Positions 48,885 to 57,796 are shown, counted from the first letter of the stretch. The stretch: 64,000 bases of DNA from JAAYZQ01 sp034428935 (GCA_034428935.1 DAOUHB010000151.1:32174-96173), one strand, 5' to 3'. The notes: generated by a model not told the origin, from the sequence alone. Translations and numbers: made by a program.

Positions 48885-50309
48885 ATGAAACGTTCGACAC
48901 TCTTGATTCCGTTGGCCCTCCTGGCCTTGGTACTGGCTGCCTGCAATGGCGACGGCAACGTGACCCAGGCCCCGGCCACGTCCCCGGCGACCGTGGAGGC
49001 GGACGCGGAGCCGGCAGCGACGGCGAGTCCCGGCGCCACGGCCGCAGTAGCAACCGATAGCCTGTCCCCGTCGCCCACCGTAGCGGCGAGCGAGACGCCC
49101 GTCCCGGCGACGGCCGCGAGCACCGACGCCGTGCCCCCGGCGGAGCCCACTGCCGTGCCTTCGCCCGAGGCCAGCGCCACGCCGGCGCCGACCGCGACGC
49201 CTGCTGCCACGGCGACCACGGCGCCGCCAAACCCAGGGGTGGTGGCCCTCCGGCTTGAGGAAGTGGCCGGCGGGTTGGCCAGCCCTTCGGGCATCGTCGC
49301 GCCCGGCGACGGCAGCGGGCGGTTGTTCATCCTGGAGCAGCCCGGCCGCATCCGGATCGTGGACGATGGCAGCCTTCTGGACGCTCCCTTCCTGGACATC
49401 GTCGACAGAGTGACCTCCGAGGGGAACGAGCAGGGCCTCCTGGGCCTGGCCTTTCACCCGCGCTATGCCGAGAACGGCCGGTTCTTGATCAACTATACCG
49501 ACCGCAACGGCGACACGGTCATCTCGGCCTGGACGGTGAGCCAGGATCCCAACCAGGCCGACGCGGGCAGCGAGAGCGTGGTGTTGAGCGTGGACCAGCC
49601 GGCCGGCAACCACAACGGCGGACACCTGGTCTTTGGGCCCGACGGCTATCTGTACGTGGGGCTGGGCGACGGGGGCGGCGGAGGCGACACGTATGGCAAC
49701 GGCCAGAACGGCCAGACACTGTTGGGGGCCATGCTGCGCCTGGACGTCGACGGCGCGCAGCCTTACGCCATCCCCCAGGACAATCCCTTCGTGGACGACC
49801 CGGCCGTGCGCGACGAGATCTGGGCCATCGGCCTCCGCAACCCGTGGCGCTACTCCTTCGACCGCCTCACGGGGGATTTGTACATTGCCGACGTCGGGCA
49901 GAATGCCTACGAGGAGGTGAACTTCCAGCCGGCCGGCGGCGGCGGCGAGAACTATGGCTGGCCCATCATGGAGGGTCTGCACTGTTTTCGCGGGGAGGGC
50001 TGCGAGACTGCCGGGCTGGTGATGCCCATCTGGGAGTATGACCACTCGGCCGGCTGCTCTATCACAGGGGGCCACGTTTACCGCGGCAGCCGGTATCTCA
50101 CGCTGCAGGGCATTTATCTCGTGGGCGATTACTGCAGCGGCACCATCTGGGGGCTGGCGCCCGGCGAGGACGGCAGTTGGCAGTCGGCGGTCCTGGCACA
50201 GACCAACGCCCGCCTGACCTCCTTTGGCGAGGACGAGGCGGGCGAGCTGTACCTGGTGGATCGCAGCAGCGGCACGCTCTACCACCTGGCGGCGCAGGCG
50301 AGGCCCTAG
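48885..50309 (+). CDS. PQQ-type sugar dehydrogenase-like lipoprotein
   Basis: This 474-residue lipoprotein has lipobox LVLAAC and a long Ala/Thr/Pro linker (residues 20-115). A six-bladed propeller follows, of the soluble glucose/sorbosone dehydrogenase type: LEEVAGGLASPSGIVAPGDGSGRLFILEQPGRIRIV, EQGLLGLAFHPRYAENGRFLINYT, NHNGGHLVFGPDGYLYVGLGDGG, IWAIGLRNPWRYSFD, and DVGQNAYEEVNF. The His of NHNGGHL and the Arg of LRNPWR fit the PQQ site of this family, but a HHIP-like non-PQQ role is possible. It is probably anchored on the outside of the membrane. Confidence 0.9.
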   Translation: MKRSTLLIPLALLALVLAACNGDGNVTQAPATSPATVEADAEPAATASPGATAAVATDSLSPSPTVAASETPVPATAASTDAVPPAEPTAVPSPEASATPAPTATPAATATTAPPNPGVVALRLEEVAGGLASPSGIVAPGDGSGRLFILEQPGRIRIVDDGSLLDAPFLDIVDRVTSEGNEQGLLGLAFHPRYAENGRFLINYTDRNGDTVISAWTVSQDPNQADAGSESVVLSVDQPAGNHNGGHLVFGPDGYLYVGLGDGGGGGDTYGNGQNGQTLLGAMLRLDVDGAQPYAIPQDNPFVDDPAVRDEIWAIGLRNPWRYSFDRLTGDLYIADVGQNAYEEVNFQPAGGGGENYGWPIMEGLHCFRGEGCETAGLVMPIWEYDHSAGCSITGGHVYRGSRYLTLQGIYLVGDYCSGTIWGLAPGEDGSWQSAVLAQTNARLTSFGEDEAGELYLVDRSSGTLYHLAAQARP

Positions 50310-50327
50310 TGCGGACCTGGCCGGCGC

Positions 50328-50355
50328 TTGACAGAAAAGGTACTTGAGATATAAT
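50328..50355 (+). promoter_or_regulatory. perfect-consensus promoter before the AI-2E gene
   Basis: TTGACA (50328-50333) and TATAAT (50350-50355) are separated by 16 bases. Transcription should start near 50362, only a few bases before the terminator hairpin at 50366. Confidence 0.85.
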
Positions 50356-50365
50356 GAGCGCTGAG

Positions 50366-50421
50366 GCCCGCTGCCGTGGCCATTCGCATTGGTGAATTTC
50401 GGCAGCGGGCGCCTTTTTTTT
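50366..50421 (+). terminator. strong intrinsic terminator in the 5' leader
   Basis: GCCCGCTGCCG (50366-50376) pairs exactly with CGGCAGCGGGC (50400-50410); inside, ATTC pairs with GAAT. An eight-T tract follows at 50414-50421. The ribosome-binding site GGTGGAGG of the AI-2E gene is immediately downstream, so the hairpin is in the leader and may be an attenuator or end a short RNA of about 60 bases. It could equally end read-through from the upstream dehydrogenase gene. Confidence 0.85.
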
Positions 50422-50440
50422 CTGGTGGAGGTGCGGCATC

Positions 50441-51589
50441 ATGACCGGACGGCAAGCCTTTCAGACGACCGTCGTAGTGTTGGCCACCCTGCTGCTGGCC
50501 TACCTGCTGTACAGGGTAGGGCAGATCCTTCTCGTCCTGTTCTTGGCCATCATCTTTGCTTCGGCCATCCGGCCCGTAGTCGACACGCTGTCGCGCTGGC
50601 GCATACCCCGGGGGCTGGCAATCCTGCTCGTCTATCTCCTGGTCGTGGGCATCCTTTTCGGATTGATCGTCGTAGCGACGCCGCCCCTCGTCGAGATGAC
50701 CACGGGGTTGCTCTCCGGCGAACTGCTCCGGGAGCCGCTGCTGCGCTTTTCCTCGTGGTTGACCATCTTTGGCTGGGAGAACTTTCGGGTGATCCTGCCC
50801 GTGATCGCTTTGCCGGAACAGGTCCAGGCGCTTATCGAGCAGGCCCGAGGCATGGCCGAGCAGCAGGTGTGGCCCCTGGCCATGGGCGGCGTGCTGGTGC
50901 TGGCCCAGTTGGTCCTCGTCTTTGTCATGACCTTCTACTGGCTCACGGCCCGCGAGCCGATGCTGGCCTTTATCCTGCGCCTCAGCCCCATGCGGATACG
51001 CGGCCAGGTCGAAAACATCTGGAACGACGTGGAGGGCACGCTGGGTTCGTACCTGCGCGGGCAGGCGATCCTCATGGGCGCGGTGGGCCTTGCCTCGTAC
51101 CTGGGCCTGCTGGTCCTCGGCGTGCCCTATGCCCCGGCCCTGGCCGTCATCGCCGCCATCACCGAAGCCATACCCGTCGTCGGTCCCTTCGCGGGCGCCG
51201 TGCCCGCCGTGCTCCTGGCGTTTACCGTGTCCTGGCCGGTAGCCCTGGGCGTGGCCGTGTGGTATTTTCTCGTGCAGCAGTTGGAAGCCCACGTCCTGGT
51301 GCCCAAGGTCATGGAGCGGGCCGTCGGCCTCAATCCTCTGCTGGTGATCGTGGCCCTCATCGCCGGCGGCTTGCTGAGTGGAGTGGTCGGTGCCCTGTTG
51401 GCCATCCCCGTGGCGGGCGCGGCCCAGGTCATCGTGCGCCATCTTCTCATCGATCCCACCATCCGCAAGCGCACCCTGCGCACCGAGGAAGGGGTCGTGA
51501 TCGTGAGTGACGAGGAAGAAGAGGAGCCGGCGGTCGTTTCTTCCACCATCCAGGTGCCGGGACAGCCGGGCAACGGGCCGCAGACCTGA
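50441..51589 (+). CDS. AI-2E family transporter (PerM-like)
   Basis: This 382-residue membrane protein shows the family pattern of about eight helices: ILLVLFLAIIFASAIRPVVDTLSRWRIPRGLAILLVYLLVV near the start, SYLRGQAILMGAVGLASYLGLLVLGVPYAPALAVIAAITEAIPVVGPFAGAVPAVLLAF, and HVLVPKVMERAVGLNPLLVIVALIAGGLL. Members export autoinducer-2 or act as Na/H antiporters; the substrate is not known here. An acidic C-terminal tail (VSDEEEEEPAVV) is cytosolic. Its 5' leader has a promoter and terminator (50328-50421). Confidence 0.92.
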   Translation: MTGRQAFQTTVVVLATLLLAYLLYRVGQILLVLFLAIIFASAIRPVVDTLSRWRIPRGLAILLVYLLVVGILFGLIVVATPPLVEMTTGLLSGELLREPLLRFSSWLTIFGWENFRVILPVIALPEQVQALIEQARGMAEQQVWPLAMGGVLVLAQLVLVFVMTFYWLTAREPMLAFILRLSPMRIRGQVENIWNDVEGTLGSYLRGQAILMGAVGLASYLGLLVLGVPYAPALAVIAAITEAIPVVGPFAGAVPAVLLAFTVSWPVALGVAVWYFLVQQLEAHVLVPKVMERAVGLNPLLVIVALIAGGLLSGVVGALLAIPVAGAAQVIVRHLLIDPTIRKRTLRTEEGVVIVSDEEEEEPAVVSSTIQVPGQPGNGPQT

Positions 51590-51882
51590 CGGGCCGCGTC
51601 AGGGACATAGTGCCTGGCAGGTACGCCTCAACTGCCTGCCTGGTCTGTGGTCTATTGGCGGGGGTACCGGCCGGCAGATGCGCAGTCATCGCCTCGACCG
51701 AGCCCTGCAGGCCCACGCACGGTTTGCATTGTCCATTGACTTCGGGCCGGGCCATTGTCGGCTCTGGCGGGATCGGCACTCCCTGCGGTCGCCCGCGGCT
51801 TCGTAAGGCGGGGGATCGGCCCCCTCGAGCCTTGTAGGGAGCTGCCGACTTTGCAACGGCCCTGACGCCCAGGCTTTTGGGC

Positions 51883-51911
51883 TTGACAGGCACGATAGAT
51901 GGTAGTATAAT
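51883..51911 (+). promoter_or_regulatory. perfect-consensus promoter of the fadR-like operon
   Basis: TTGACA (51883-51888) and TATAAT (51906-51911) are exactly 17 bases apart. Nothing else is seen in the roughly 290 bases between the AI-2E gene and this promoter. Confidence 0.9.
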
Positions 51912-51918
51912 CGAGCCC

Positions 51919-51940
51919 ACTGGTATGACCACTTACCAGT
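51919..51940. promoter_or_regulatory. FadR-type operator at the transcription start
   Basis: ACTGGTA (51919-51925) and TACCAGT (51934-51940) form a palindrome, and ACTGGTATGACCA matches the FadR consensus ACTGGTCNGACCA at all but the central bases. Overlap with the start of transcription implies autorepression. Confidence 0.7.
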
Positions 51941-51961
51941 GCGTCACCAACAGGAGGCTCG

Positions 51962-52693
51962 ATGAGCAACTGGTCGGCACCACAACGTCCGGCAGCGTAT
52001 GCCGAGGAAGCGCTGCTGACCGCCATCCTCGACGGCACCTACCCGCCCGGGTCGACCCTGCCGGGCGAGCGCGACCTGGCAGCCCAGTTGGGCGTGACAC
52101 GGCCAACCCTGCGCGAGACCTTGCAGCGCCTGGCCTGCGACGGCTGGCTGACCATCCAGCAGGGCAAGTCGACCCGCGTCAACGACTTCTGGCAGGAGGG
52201 CGGGCTGAACGTCCTGGGCGCCCTCGTAAGCTATAGCCGGCGCCTGCCCCCCAACTTTGTGTCAAACCTCCTCGAGGTGCGCCTGGCGCTGGCTCCGGCC
52301 TACACCCGGGCTGCCGTTATCAGGGGGGTGGAGGCCCTGGTGGACTACCTGTCGGGGCAGCAAGCCCTGGACGATACGCCCCGGGCCATGGCTGCATTTG
52401 ACTGGGGCCTGCACCGCACCCTGACCATCGCCTCCGGCAACCCGGTTTACACGCTCATCCTCAACGGCTTTGCCGGATTCTACGAGGAGATGGCCTGCCT
52501 CTATTTCGCCCTCGACGAGGCGCGCGCTTCGTCCCGGGCCTTTTACGCCGCCCTGGCTGCCATGGTGAGCCGGGGCGATGCCGACGGCGCCGAGCGCCTG
52601 GTCAGGGAGGTGATGCAGGAGAGCATCGCCCTCTGGAACCAGGCGGCCACAGGGGAGGGGAAGGATGAAACGATGGAACGGCTGGGGGGATGA
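51962..52693 (+). CDS. fadR: FadR-type (GntR family) acyl-CoA-responsive regulator
   Basis: This 243-residue regulator aligns along its whole length with E. coli FadR: PPGSTLPGERDLAAQLGVTRPTLRETLQRLACDGWLTIQQGKSTRVNDFW for the winged helix, SGNPVYTLILNGFAGFYEEMACLYFALDEARASSRAFYAALAAMVSRGD for the acyl-CoA-binding half. DNA-contacting Arg, Thr and Arg residues of GERD and VTRPTLRE are present; the His of TIQHGK is Gln. FadR in enterobacteria is released from DNA by long-chain acyl-CoA. It has its own promoter and operator and overlaps the next gene by 29 bases, so it probably controls the downstream oxidase and dehydrogenase genes. Confidence 0.88.
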   Translation: MSNWSAPQRPAAYAEEALLTAILDGTYPPGSTLPGERDLAAQLGVTRPTLRETLQRLACDGWLTIQQGKSTRVNDFWQEGGLNVLGALVSYSRRLPPNFVSNLLEVRLALAPAYTRAAVIRGVEALVDYLSGQQALDDTPRAMAAFDWGLHRTLTIASGNPVYTLILNGFAGFYEEMACLYFALDEARASSRAFYAALAAMVSRGDADGAERLVREVMQESIALWNQAATGEGKDETMERLGG

Positions 52694-54293
52694 AGGGGTC
52701 ACCCACGCACTGCACGAGAGACCGAGGCGCTACCTGGAGGCGCTGGTGGGGCCGGGGAGGCCGCCCCGGGACGCCACCCTCGAGGAGGTTGCTGCCGGCG
52801 TCGCTGCCTCTCGGCTGCCACCCCATCCCCTGGTTTCGGACGACATAATAGACCGGGTGCGCCATGCACGCGGCCAGAGCCTGCCCGACTGGATCGCGCT
52901 GCGCACCGGCCAGATCGAACGATTTCCCGATGGCGTGGCCTACCCCACGGACGGCGCGGAGGTGCGAGAGCTGATCCACTACGCCGCCCGGACCGGCGCC
53001 CGGCTGATTCCCTACGGCGGCGGCACGAGTGTCGTGGGTCACATCAATCCTCTGCCGGGCGAGCGACCGGTGCTGACGGTGGATCTCGGTCGCATGAACC
53101 GCCTGCAGCACATGGACGACAAGAGCCTGTTGGCCACCTTTGGTGCCGGCGTCACCGGGCCCGACCTGGAGGCCCAGCTCCGCGCCAGGGGCTGCACACT
53201 GGGCCATTTCCCCCAGTCCTTCGAGCTGTCTTCGCTGGGCGGCTGGATCGTCACCCGATCCAGCGGCCAGCAATCGCTGGGCTACGGGCGCATCGAGAGA
53301 CTGTTTGCCGGGGGATGCCTGGAGTCGCCGGCGGGCACGCTGGAGCTGCCACCCTTCCCATCGTCGGCCGCCGGCCCCGATCTTCGCGAGGTAGTGCTGG
53401 GCTCCGAGGGCTGTCTCGGGGTCCTTACCGAAGCCACGGTCCGCTGCTCTCGCCTGCCCGAGGTCGAGGCCTTTCACGCCATCTTTTTTCCCGACGAGAT
53501 CCGGGGCCGCGACGCGGTGCGGGAGATCATGCAGGCCGGCGTGCCCCTGTCCATGGTACGCCTTAGCACGGCGGTGGAGACACAGACCACGCTGGCCCTG
53601 GCGGGTCACGAGCGGCTCATCGGTGGCCTGGAACGCTTGCTCTCGCTGCGCGGCGCCGGCGAGGAAAAGGCCATGCTCCTCCTGGGCTTTGTCGGGCGCG
53701 AGGCGGTGGTCAAGACGGCTCGCGGCGAAGCGCTGGGCATTGCCGGCCGCCACGGTGGGGTGCACGCGGGACGCACCTTTGGCAAGGAGTGGAACAAGAG
53801 CCGCTTTCGCACGCCCTACCTGCGGAACACCCTCTGGGAACTGGGCTACGCCATCGATACCCTGGAAACGGCCACCGGCTGGGCCGAGCTGCCGGCGGTC
53901 ATCGAGGACGTGGAAGCCGCCCTGCGTGGGGGCCTGGAGGACGTGGGCGAGCGGGTGCACGTCTTTACCCACCTGTCGCACTTGTATCCCTTTGGCTCGA
54001 ACATCTATACCACCTATCTCTTTCGCCTGGCGGCGACGGGGGACCGGGGAGAGGACGCCCGGCAGAACCTGCGTCGCTGGCAGGTCCTCAAGGAGGCAGC
54101 CACCGAGGCCATCCTGGCCAGGGGAGGCACCATCACCCACCAGCACGGGATCGGCACCGATCATCTGCCCTACCTGGCGCGCGAGAAGGGCGTCCTGGGC
54201 ATGCAAGTCCTCGCCGACCTGTGCCAGAGGTTCGACCCGGACGGGATCATGAATCCCGGCAAGCTGATCGAGAGGGGGAACAATGTGGGCTAA
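52665..54293 (+). CDS. alkyl-DHAP synthase-like FAD oxidase
   Basis: This 542-residue flavoprotein starts MKRWNGWGDEGV, the same WNGWG entry as eukaryotic alkyldihydroxyacetonephosphate synthase (AGPS). It has the PCMH FAD-binding P-loop PYGGGTSVVGHINP, ELSSLGGWIVTRSSGQQSLGYGRIE, a GSEGCLGVLTEATV block and the C-terminal HQHGIGTDHLPYL plus DPDGIMNPGKL. AGPS exchanges an acyl for an alkyl chain on DHAP to make ether lipids; bacterial relatives may make or degrade such lipids or oxidise glycolate-like acids. It lies between fadR and glpD-type genes, and overlaps the latter by 11 bases. Confidence 0.87.
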   Translation: MKRWNGWGDEGVTHALHERPRRYLEALVGPGRPPRDATLEEVAAGVAASRLPPHPLVSDDIIDRVRHARGQSLPDWIALRTGQIERFPDGVAYPTDGAEVRELIHYAARTGARLIPYGGGTSVVGHINPLPGERPVLTVDLGRMNRLQHMDDKSLLATFGAGVTGPDLEAQLRARGCTLGHFPQSFELSSLGGWIVTRSSGQQSLGYGRIERLFAGGCLESPAGTLELPPFPSSAAGPDLREVVLGSEGCLGVLTEATVRCSRLPEVEAFHAIFFPDEIRGRDAVREIMQAGVPLSMVRLSTAVETQTTLALAGHERLIGGLERLLSLRGAGEEKAMLLLGFVGREAVVKTARGEALGIAGRHGGVHAGRTFGKEWNKSRFRTPYLRNTLWELGYAIDTLETATGWAELPAVIEDVEAALRGGLEDVGERVHVFTHLSHLYPFGSNIYTTYLFRLAATGDRGEDARQNLRRWQVLKEAATEAILARGGTITHQHGIGTDHLPYLAREKGVLGMQVLADLCQRFDPDGIMNPGKLIERGNNVG

Positions 54294-56043
54294 GGACTGG
54301 CGCGAAGAAGCCTGGGCCGGCCTGGGAGAACCCTGGGACCTCATCGTCGTGGGCGGCGGCATTACCGGCGCGGGGGTGCTGCGCGAGGCGGCCCGCCTGG
54401 GCCTGCGCACGCTGCTGGTGGAAAGGCGTGACTTTGGCTGGGGTACCTCCAGCCGTTCGTCCAAGTTGGTGCACGGTGGGCTGCGCTATCTGAAAGAGGG
54501 CAAGCTGCGGCTGACGCGCGCCTCGGTTCACGAGAGACAGCGGCTCCTGGAGGAGGGGCCGGGGCTCATCGATCCCCTGGGCTTTCTCCTGGCAACCTAC
54601 AGGGGCGACCATCCCGGCCGGTGGACCTACAGCGCCGGGCTGTCCGTCTACGATCTCCTGGCCTTGCAGTGGACCCATCGCCACTACAGCTCGCAGGACT
54701 TTCAGATGCTGGCGCCGCACATCAGCCTCGAAGGGCTGAAGGGCGGCTTTCGCTACGGCGACGCGCAGACGGACGATGCCCGCCTGGTGCTGAGGGTCAT
54801 CCGCGAGGCGGTGTCGAGCAGCCCCGACGTCGTGGCCCTGAATTATGTGGCCGTCGAAGGGCTGTTGTGTGACGAGGACAAGCCCGACAGGCCCGTCGAT
54901 GGCGTGCGCCTGCGGGACCAGGTGACCGGGCGCGGCGCAGAAGTCCACGCCCGCGTGGTGGTCAATGCCACGGGCGCCTGGTCCGACGCGCTGCGTAAAC
55001 AGGTGGGCGCCCCGGCGCGCCTCCGGCCGCTGCGGGGCAGCCACCTGATCTTTCCGGCCTGGCGGCTGCCCGTCGCTCAGGCCGTGGGCTTCTTGCATCC
55101 CGTCGATGGCCGGCCGGTGTTCATCTTTCCGTGGGAGGGCATCACCCTGGTGGGCACCACCGATGTGGACCACGACGAGAACCTGGAGGACGAGCCGCGC
55201 ATCAGCCCGGCGGAGGTCGCCTATCTGATGGCCGCCGTCGAATCCCAGTTCCCCTCCCTGGGACTGACGTTGGACGACGTCCTCTCTACCTTTGCCGGCG
55301 TGCGACCCGTCATCGCCACCGGCAAGGTCGATCCGTCGAAAGAGTCCCGCGACCACGTGGTGTGGGAGGAGGGAGGGCTGCTGACCGTAACGGGAGGCAA
55401 GCTCACCACGTTCCGGCTGCTGGCCCTCGACGCCCTCAAGGCCGTGAGCCACCGCCTGCCCGAGCTGCCCCCCGTGGACGAGCGGGCCGGTGTGCTGAAC
55501 CCCGTGGAGGTGGATCTGCCTGGCGCCGAGCACCTGGACGACGTGGCCCGCCGCCGGCTATTGGGCCGTTATGGCGCCGACGCGCCGGCGCTGGTGGCCG
55601 CTGCCCTTCCCGGAGAGCTGGAGCCGATCCACGGCACGCAGACCCTGTGGGCCGAGCTGCGCTGGGCCGCCCGCGCCGAGGGCGTCGTTCACCTTGACGA
55701 CCTCTTCTTGCGGCGCGTGCGCATCGCCCACCTTCTTCCCGAGGGGGGCAAGGGGCTCATGGACCGCGCGCGTGCCATCTGCCAGGGCGAGCTGGGCTGG
55801 GACGACGAGCGCTGGGAGGCTGAAGAGGCGGCCTACCTGGCGCTCTGGCAGAGCTGTTACAGCCTGCCGCCCCGGAGCAGCATCCCCGACTGGAAGGCCA
55901 TGCTGGCCGAGGCCCGCCAGATACGGGCGGCCGCCCAACCCAGCCGCCGCCGCAAGGTGATCAAGCGCTCATCCCTGGCTGCCGGCCTGCTGGCGCTGGC
56001 GGCGGTTGGCACCTGGCTCTATGCCCGTTCCAGGAGGCGATAA
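54283..56043 (+). CDS. glpD: FAD-dependent glycerol-3-phosphate dehydrogenase with C-terminal anchor
   Basis: This 586-residue protein has the FAD-binding start LIVVGGGITGAGVLREAARLGLRTLLVERRDFGWGTSSRSSKLVHGGLRYL, hallmark of GlpD/GlpA, plus TPIxGTTDVDHDENLE-like VGTTDVDHDENLED, FAGVRPVI and a C-terminal DAO domain. Residues about 555-580 (SSLAAGLLALAAVGTWLYA) form a membrane helix flanked by basic residues, an anchor not usual in GlpD, which is peripheral. It oxidises glycerol-3-phosphate to DHAP. The gene overlaps the AGPS-like gene, so the two proteins probably act in sequence on the DHAP pool. Confidence 0.9.
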   Translation: MWAKDWREEAWAGLGEPWDLIVVGGGITGAGVLREAARLGLRTLLVERRDFGWGTSSRSSKLVHGGLRYLKEGKLRLTRASVHERQRLLEEGPGLIDPLGFLLATYRGDHPGRWTYSAGLSVYDLLALQWTHRHYSSQDFQMLAPHISLEGLKGGFRYGDAQTDDARLVLRVIREAVSSSPDVVALNYVAVEGLLCDEDKPDRPVDGVRLRDQVTGRGAEVHARVVVNATGAWSDALRKQVGAPARLRPLRGSHLIFPAWRLPVAQAVGFLHPVDGRPVFIFPWEGITLVGTTDVDHDENLEDEPRISPAEVAYLMAAVESQFPSLGLTLDDVLSTFAGVRPVIATGKVDPSKESRDHVVWEEGGLLTVTGGKLTTFRLLALDALKAVSHRLPELPPVDERAGVLNPVEVDLPGAEHLDDVARRRLLGRYGADAPALVAAALPGELEPIHGTQTLWAELRWAARAEGVVHLDDLFLRRVRIAHLLPEGGKGLMDRARAICQGELGWDDERWEAEEAAYLALWQSCYSLPPRSSIPDWKAMLAEARQIRAAAQPSRRRKVIKRSSLAAGLLALAAVGTWLYARSRRR

Positions 56044-56060
56044 GGACGATCTCGCCTGCT

Positions 56061-56089
56061 TTGACAACGCCACCCTGGCGTGCTATAAT
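56061..56089 (+). promoter_or_regulatory. perfect-consensus promoter of the FGGY kinase gene
   Basis: TTGACA (56061-56066) and TATAAT (56084-56089) are exactly 17 bases apart, so the kinase gene can be expressed apart from the fadR operon. GCCA-N3-TGGC lies in the spacer. Confidence 0.9.
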
Positions 56090-56190
56090 TCCCAGGCCCG
56101 CGACTGCTTGCAGCGGACCGCCGCCCGGTGCATGTGCAGCGGGGCGGGCGGCAGCGTCCGACCTATTCGACGGCGAACCGGAGGCAGGGG

Positions 56191-57756
56191 ATGGTGGGGG
56201 ATTGTATCCTGGCGATTGACAACGGCACCCAGAGCGTGCGCGCTCTCCTCTTTGATTTGCGCGGCCAGGTGGTGGCCGGCTCCAAGATCGAGATCGAGCC
56301 CTACTTTTCCCGGCATCCTGGCTGGGCCGAACAGGACCCCGAATTTTACTGGCAATCCCTCTGCCAGGCCTGCCACAAGCTGTGGCAGTCGACCAACGTG
56401 AGCCGGGAGGCCCTCGCGGGCGTGGCGCTGACCACCCAGCGCGCCACGATGATCAACGTCGACCGGGAGGGCCAGCCCCTGCGCCCGGCCATGGTCTGGC
56501 TCGACCAGCGGCGCACCGAGGGCCTGAAACCGGTCGGGGGGCTGTGGGGCCTGGCGTTCCGACTGGTGGGCATGACCGAGACGGTGGCTTATCTGCAGGC
56601 CGAGGCCGAAGCCAACTGGATCCGGACCCACCAGCCCAAGATCTGGGAGAAAACCCACAAGTACATGTTCCTGTCGGGCTACCTGACCCATCGCCTGACG
56701 GGGCGCTATGTCGATTCCGTGGGCTGCCAGGTGGGCTACCTGCCCTTTGACTACAAGGCGCTGAACTGGGCCTCTCCCCGCGACTGGAAGTGGCAGGCCG
56801 TCCCCGTGGACCCCGGGCGGTTGACGGACCTTGTGCCTCCCACGGGCCGCCTGGGCGAGATCACGAGCGCCGCGGCCGAAGCCACCGGGATCCCCGCCGG
56901 GCTGCCCGTGCTGGCGGCCGCCGCCGACAAGGCATGCGAGGTCATCGGCTCGGGCTGCCTGGATCCGCACATCGGCTGCCTCAGCTATGGCACGACGGCG
57001 ACCATCAACACCACCCACACCAAGTACGTCGAGGTCATCCCCCTTATCCCTCCCTACCCGTCCGCCGTGCCCGGACGCTATAGCCTGGAGATGCAGGTGT
57101 ATCGCGGGTACTGGATGGTGAGCTGGTTCAAGCGCGAGTTTGCCCACCGCGAGCAGCGCCTGGCCGAGGATCGGGGGGTAGAGCCCGAGCAGCTTTTTGA
57201 CACCCTGGTAGAGGCCGTCCCGCCGGGCTCCATGGGGTTGACGCTTCAGCCGTATTGGTCGCCGGGCGTGAAGGTGCCGGGTCCCGAGGCCAAGGGGGCG
57301 GTCATCGGCTTTGGTGACGTGCACACCCGCGCCCATCTCTACCGGGCCATCCTCGAGGGCGTGGCCTATGCGCTGCGCGAGGGCGGCGAGCGCACCGAGG
57401 CGCGCAGCGGCACGCCCATCCACGAGCTGCGGGTGGTGGGGGGAGGCTCGCAGAGCGATGCCGCCCTGCAGCTCACCGCCGATCTCTTTGGCCTGCCCGC
57501 CTCCCGGCCCCACACCTACGAGGCCTCGGGGCTGGGGGCCGCCATGGACGCCGCGGTGGGCCTGGGCCTGCACCCCGATTTCGAGACGGCCGTGGCCGAG
57601 ATGGTCCGCCTGGGCGACACGTTCGAGCCCAACGCGGCGCATCACGAGATCTATGACGCGCTCTACCGGCGAGTCTACAAGCAGATGTACAGGCGCTTGC
57701 GGCCGCTGTACGAGGAGATCCGCGAGATCACGGGTTATCCCGGCCCGCTGACCTGA
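56191..57756 (+). CDS. FGGY-family carbohydrate kinase
   Basis: This 521-residue kinase has the FGGY N-terminal ATP-binding motif LAIDNGTQSVRALLFDLRGQ, substrate-loop AGVALTTQRATMINVDREG, AMVWLDQRR, and the C-terminal domain with GCLSYGTTATINTT, VVGGGSQSDAALQLTADLFGLP and EASGLGAAMDAAVGLG. It is related to glycerol and xylulose kinases; glycerol or a related polyol is plausible because it follows a glpD-type gene. A hydrophobic and Trp-rich insertion around WQSLCQACHKLW is unusual. The ATG at 56191 has GGAGG upstream; an earlier start at 56128 would add 21 residues with no family match. Confidence 0.92.
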   Translation: MVGDCILAIDNGTQSVRALLFDLRGQVVAGSKIEIEPYFSRHPGWAEQDPEFYWQSLCQACHKLWQSTNVSREALAGVALTTQRATMINVDREGQPLRPAMVWLDQRRTEGLKPVGGLWGLAFRLVGMTETVAYLQAEAEANWIRTHQPKIWEKTHKYMFLSGYLTHRLTGRYVDSVGCQVGYLPFDYKALNWASPRDWKWQAVPVDPGRLTDLVPPTGRLGEITSAAAEATGIPAGLPVLAAAADKACEVIGSGCLDPHIGCLSYGTTATINTTHTKYVEVIPLIPPYPSAVPGRYSLEMQVYRGYWMVSWFKREFAHREQRLAEDRGVEPEQLFDTLVEAVPPGSMGLTLQPYWSPGVKVPGPEAKGAVIGFGDVHTRAHLYRAILEGVAYALREGGERTEARSGTPIHELRVVGGGSQSDAALQLTADLFGLPASRPHTYEASGLGAAMDAAVGLGLHPDFETAVAEMVRLGDTFEPNAAHHEIYDALYRRVYKQMYRRLRPLYEEIREITGYPGPLT

Positions 57757-57796
57757 GGCTGTGGGGCGTTGTGCCCAAGGGGGGCGCCGCGCGCGG

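Noticed and set aside
52602..54464. 620-codon minus-strand open frame opposite the AGPS-like gene
   Set aside because: It is antisense to a recognised flavoprotein and shows no family motifs.
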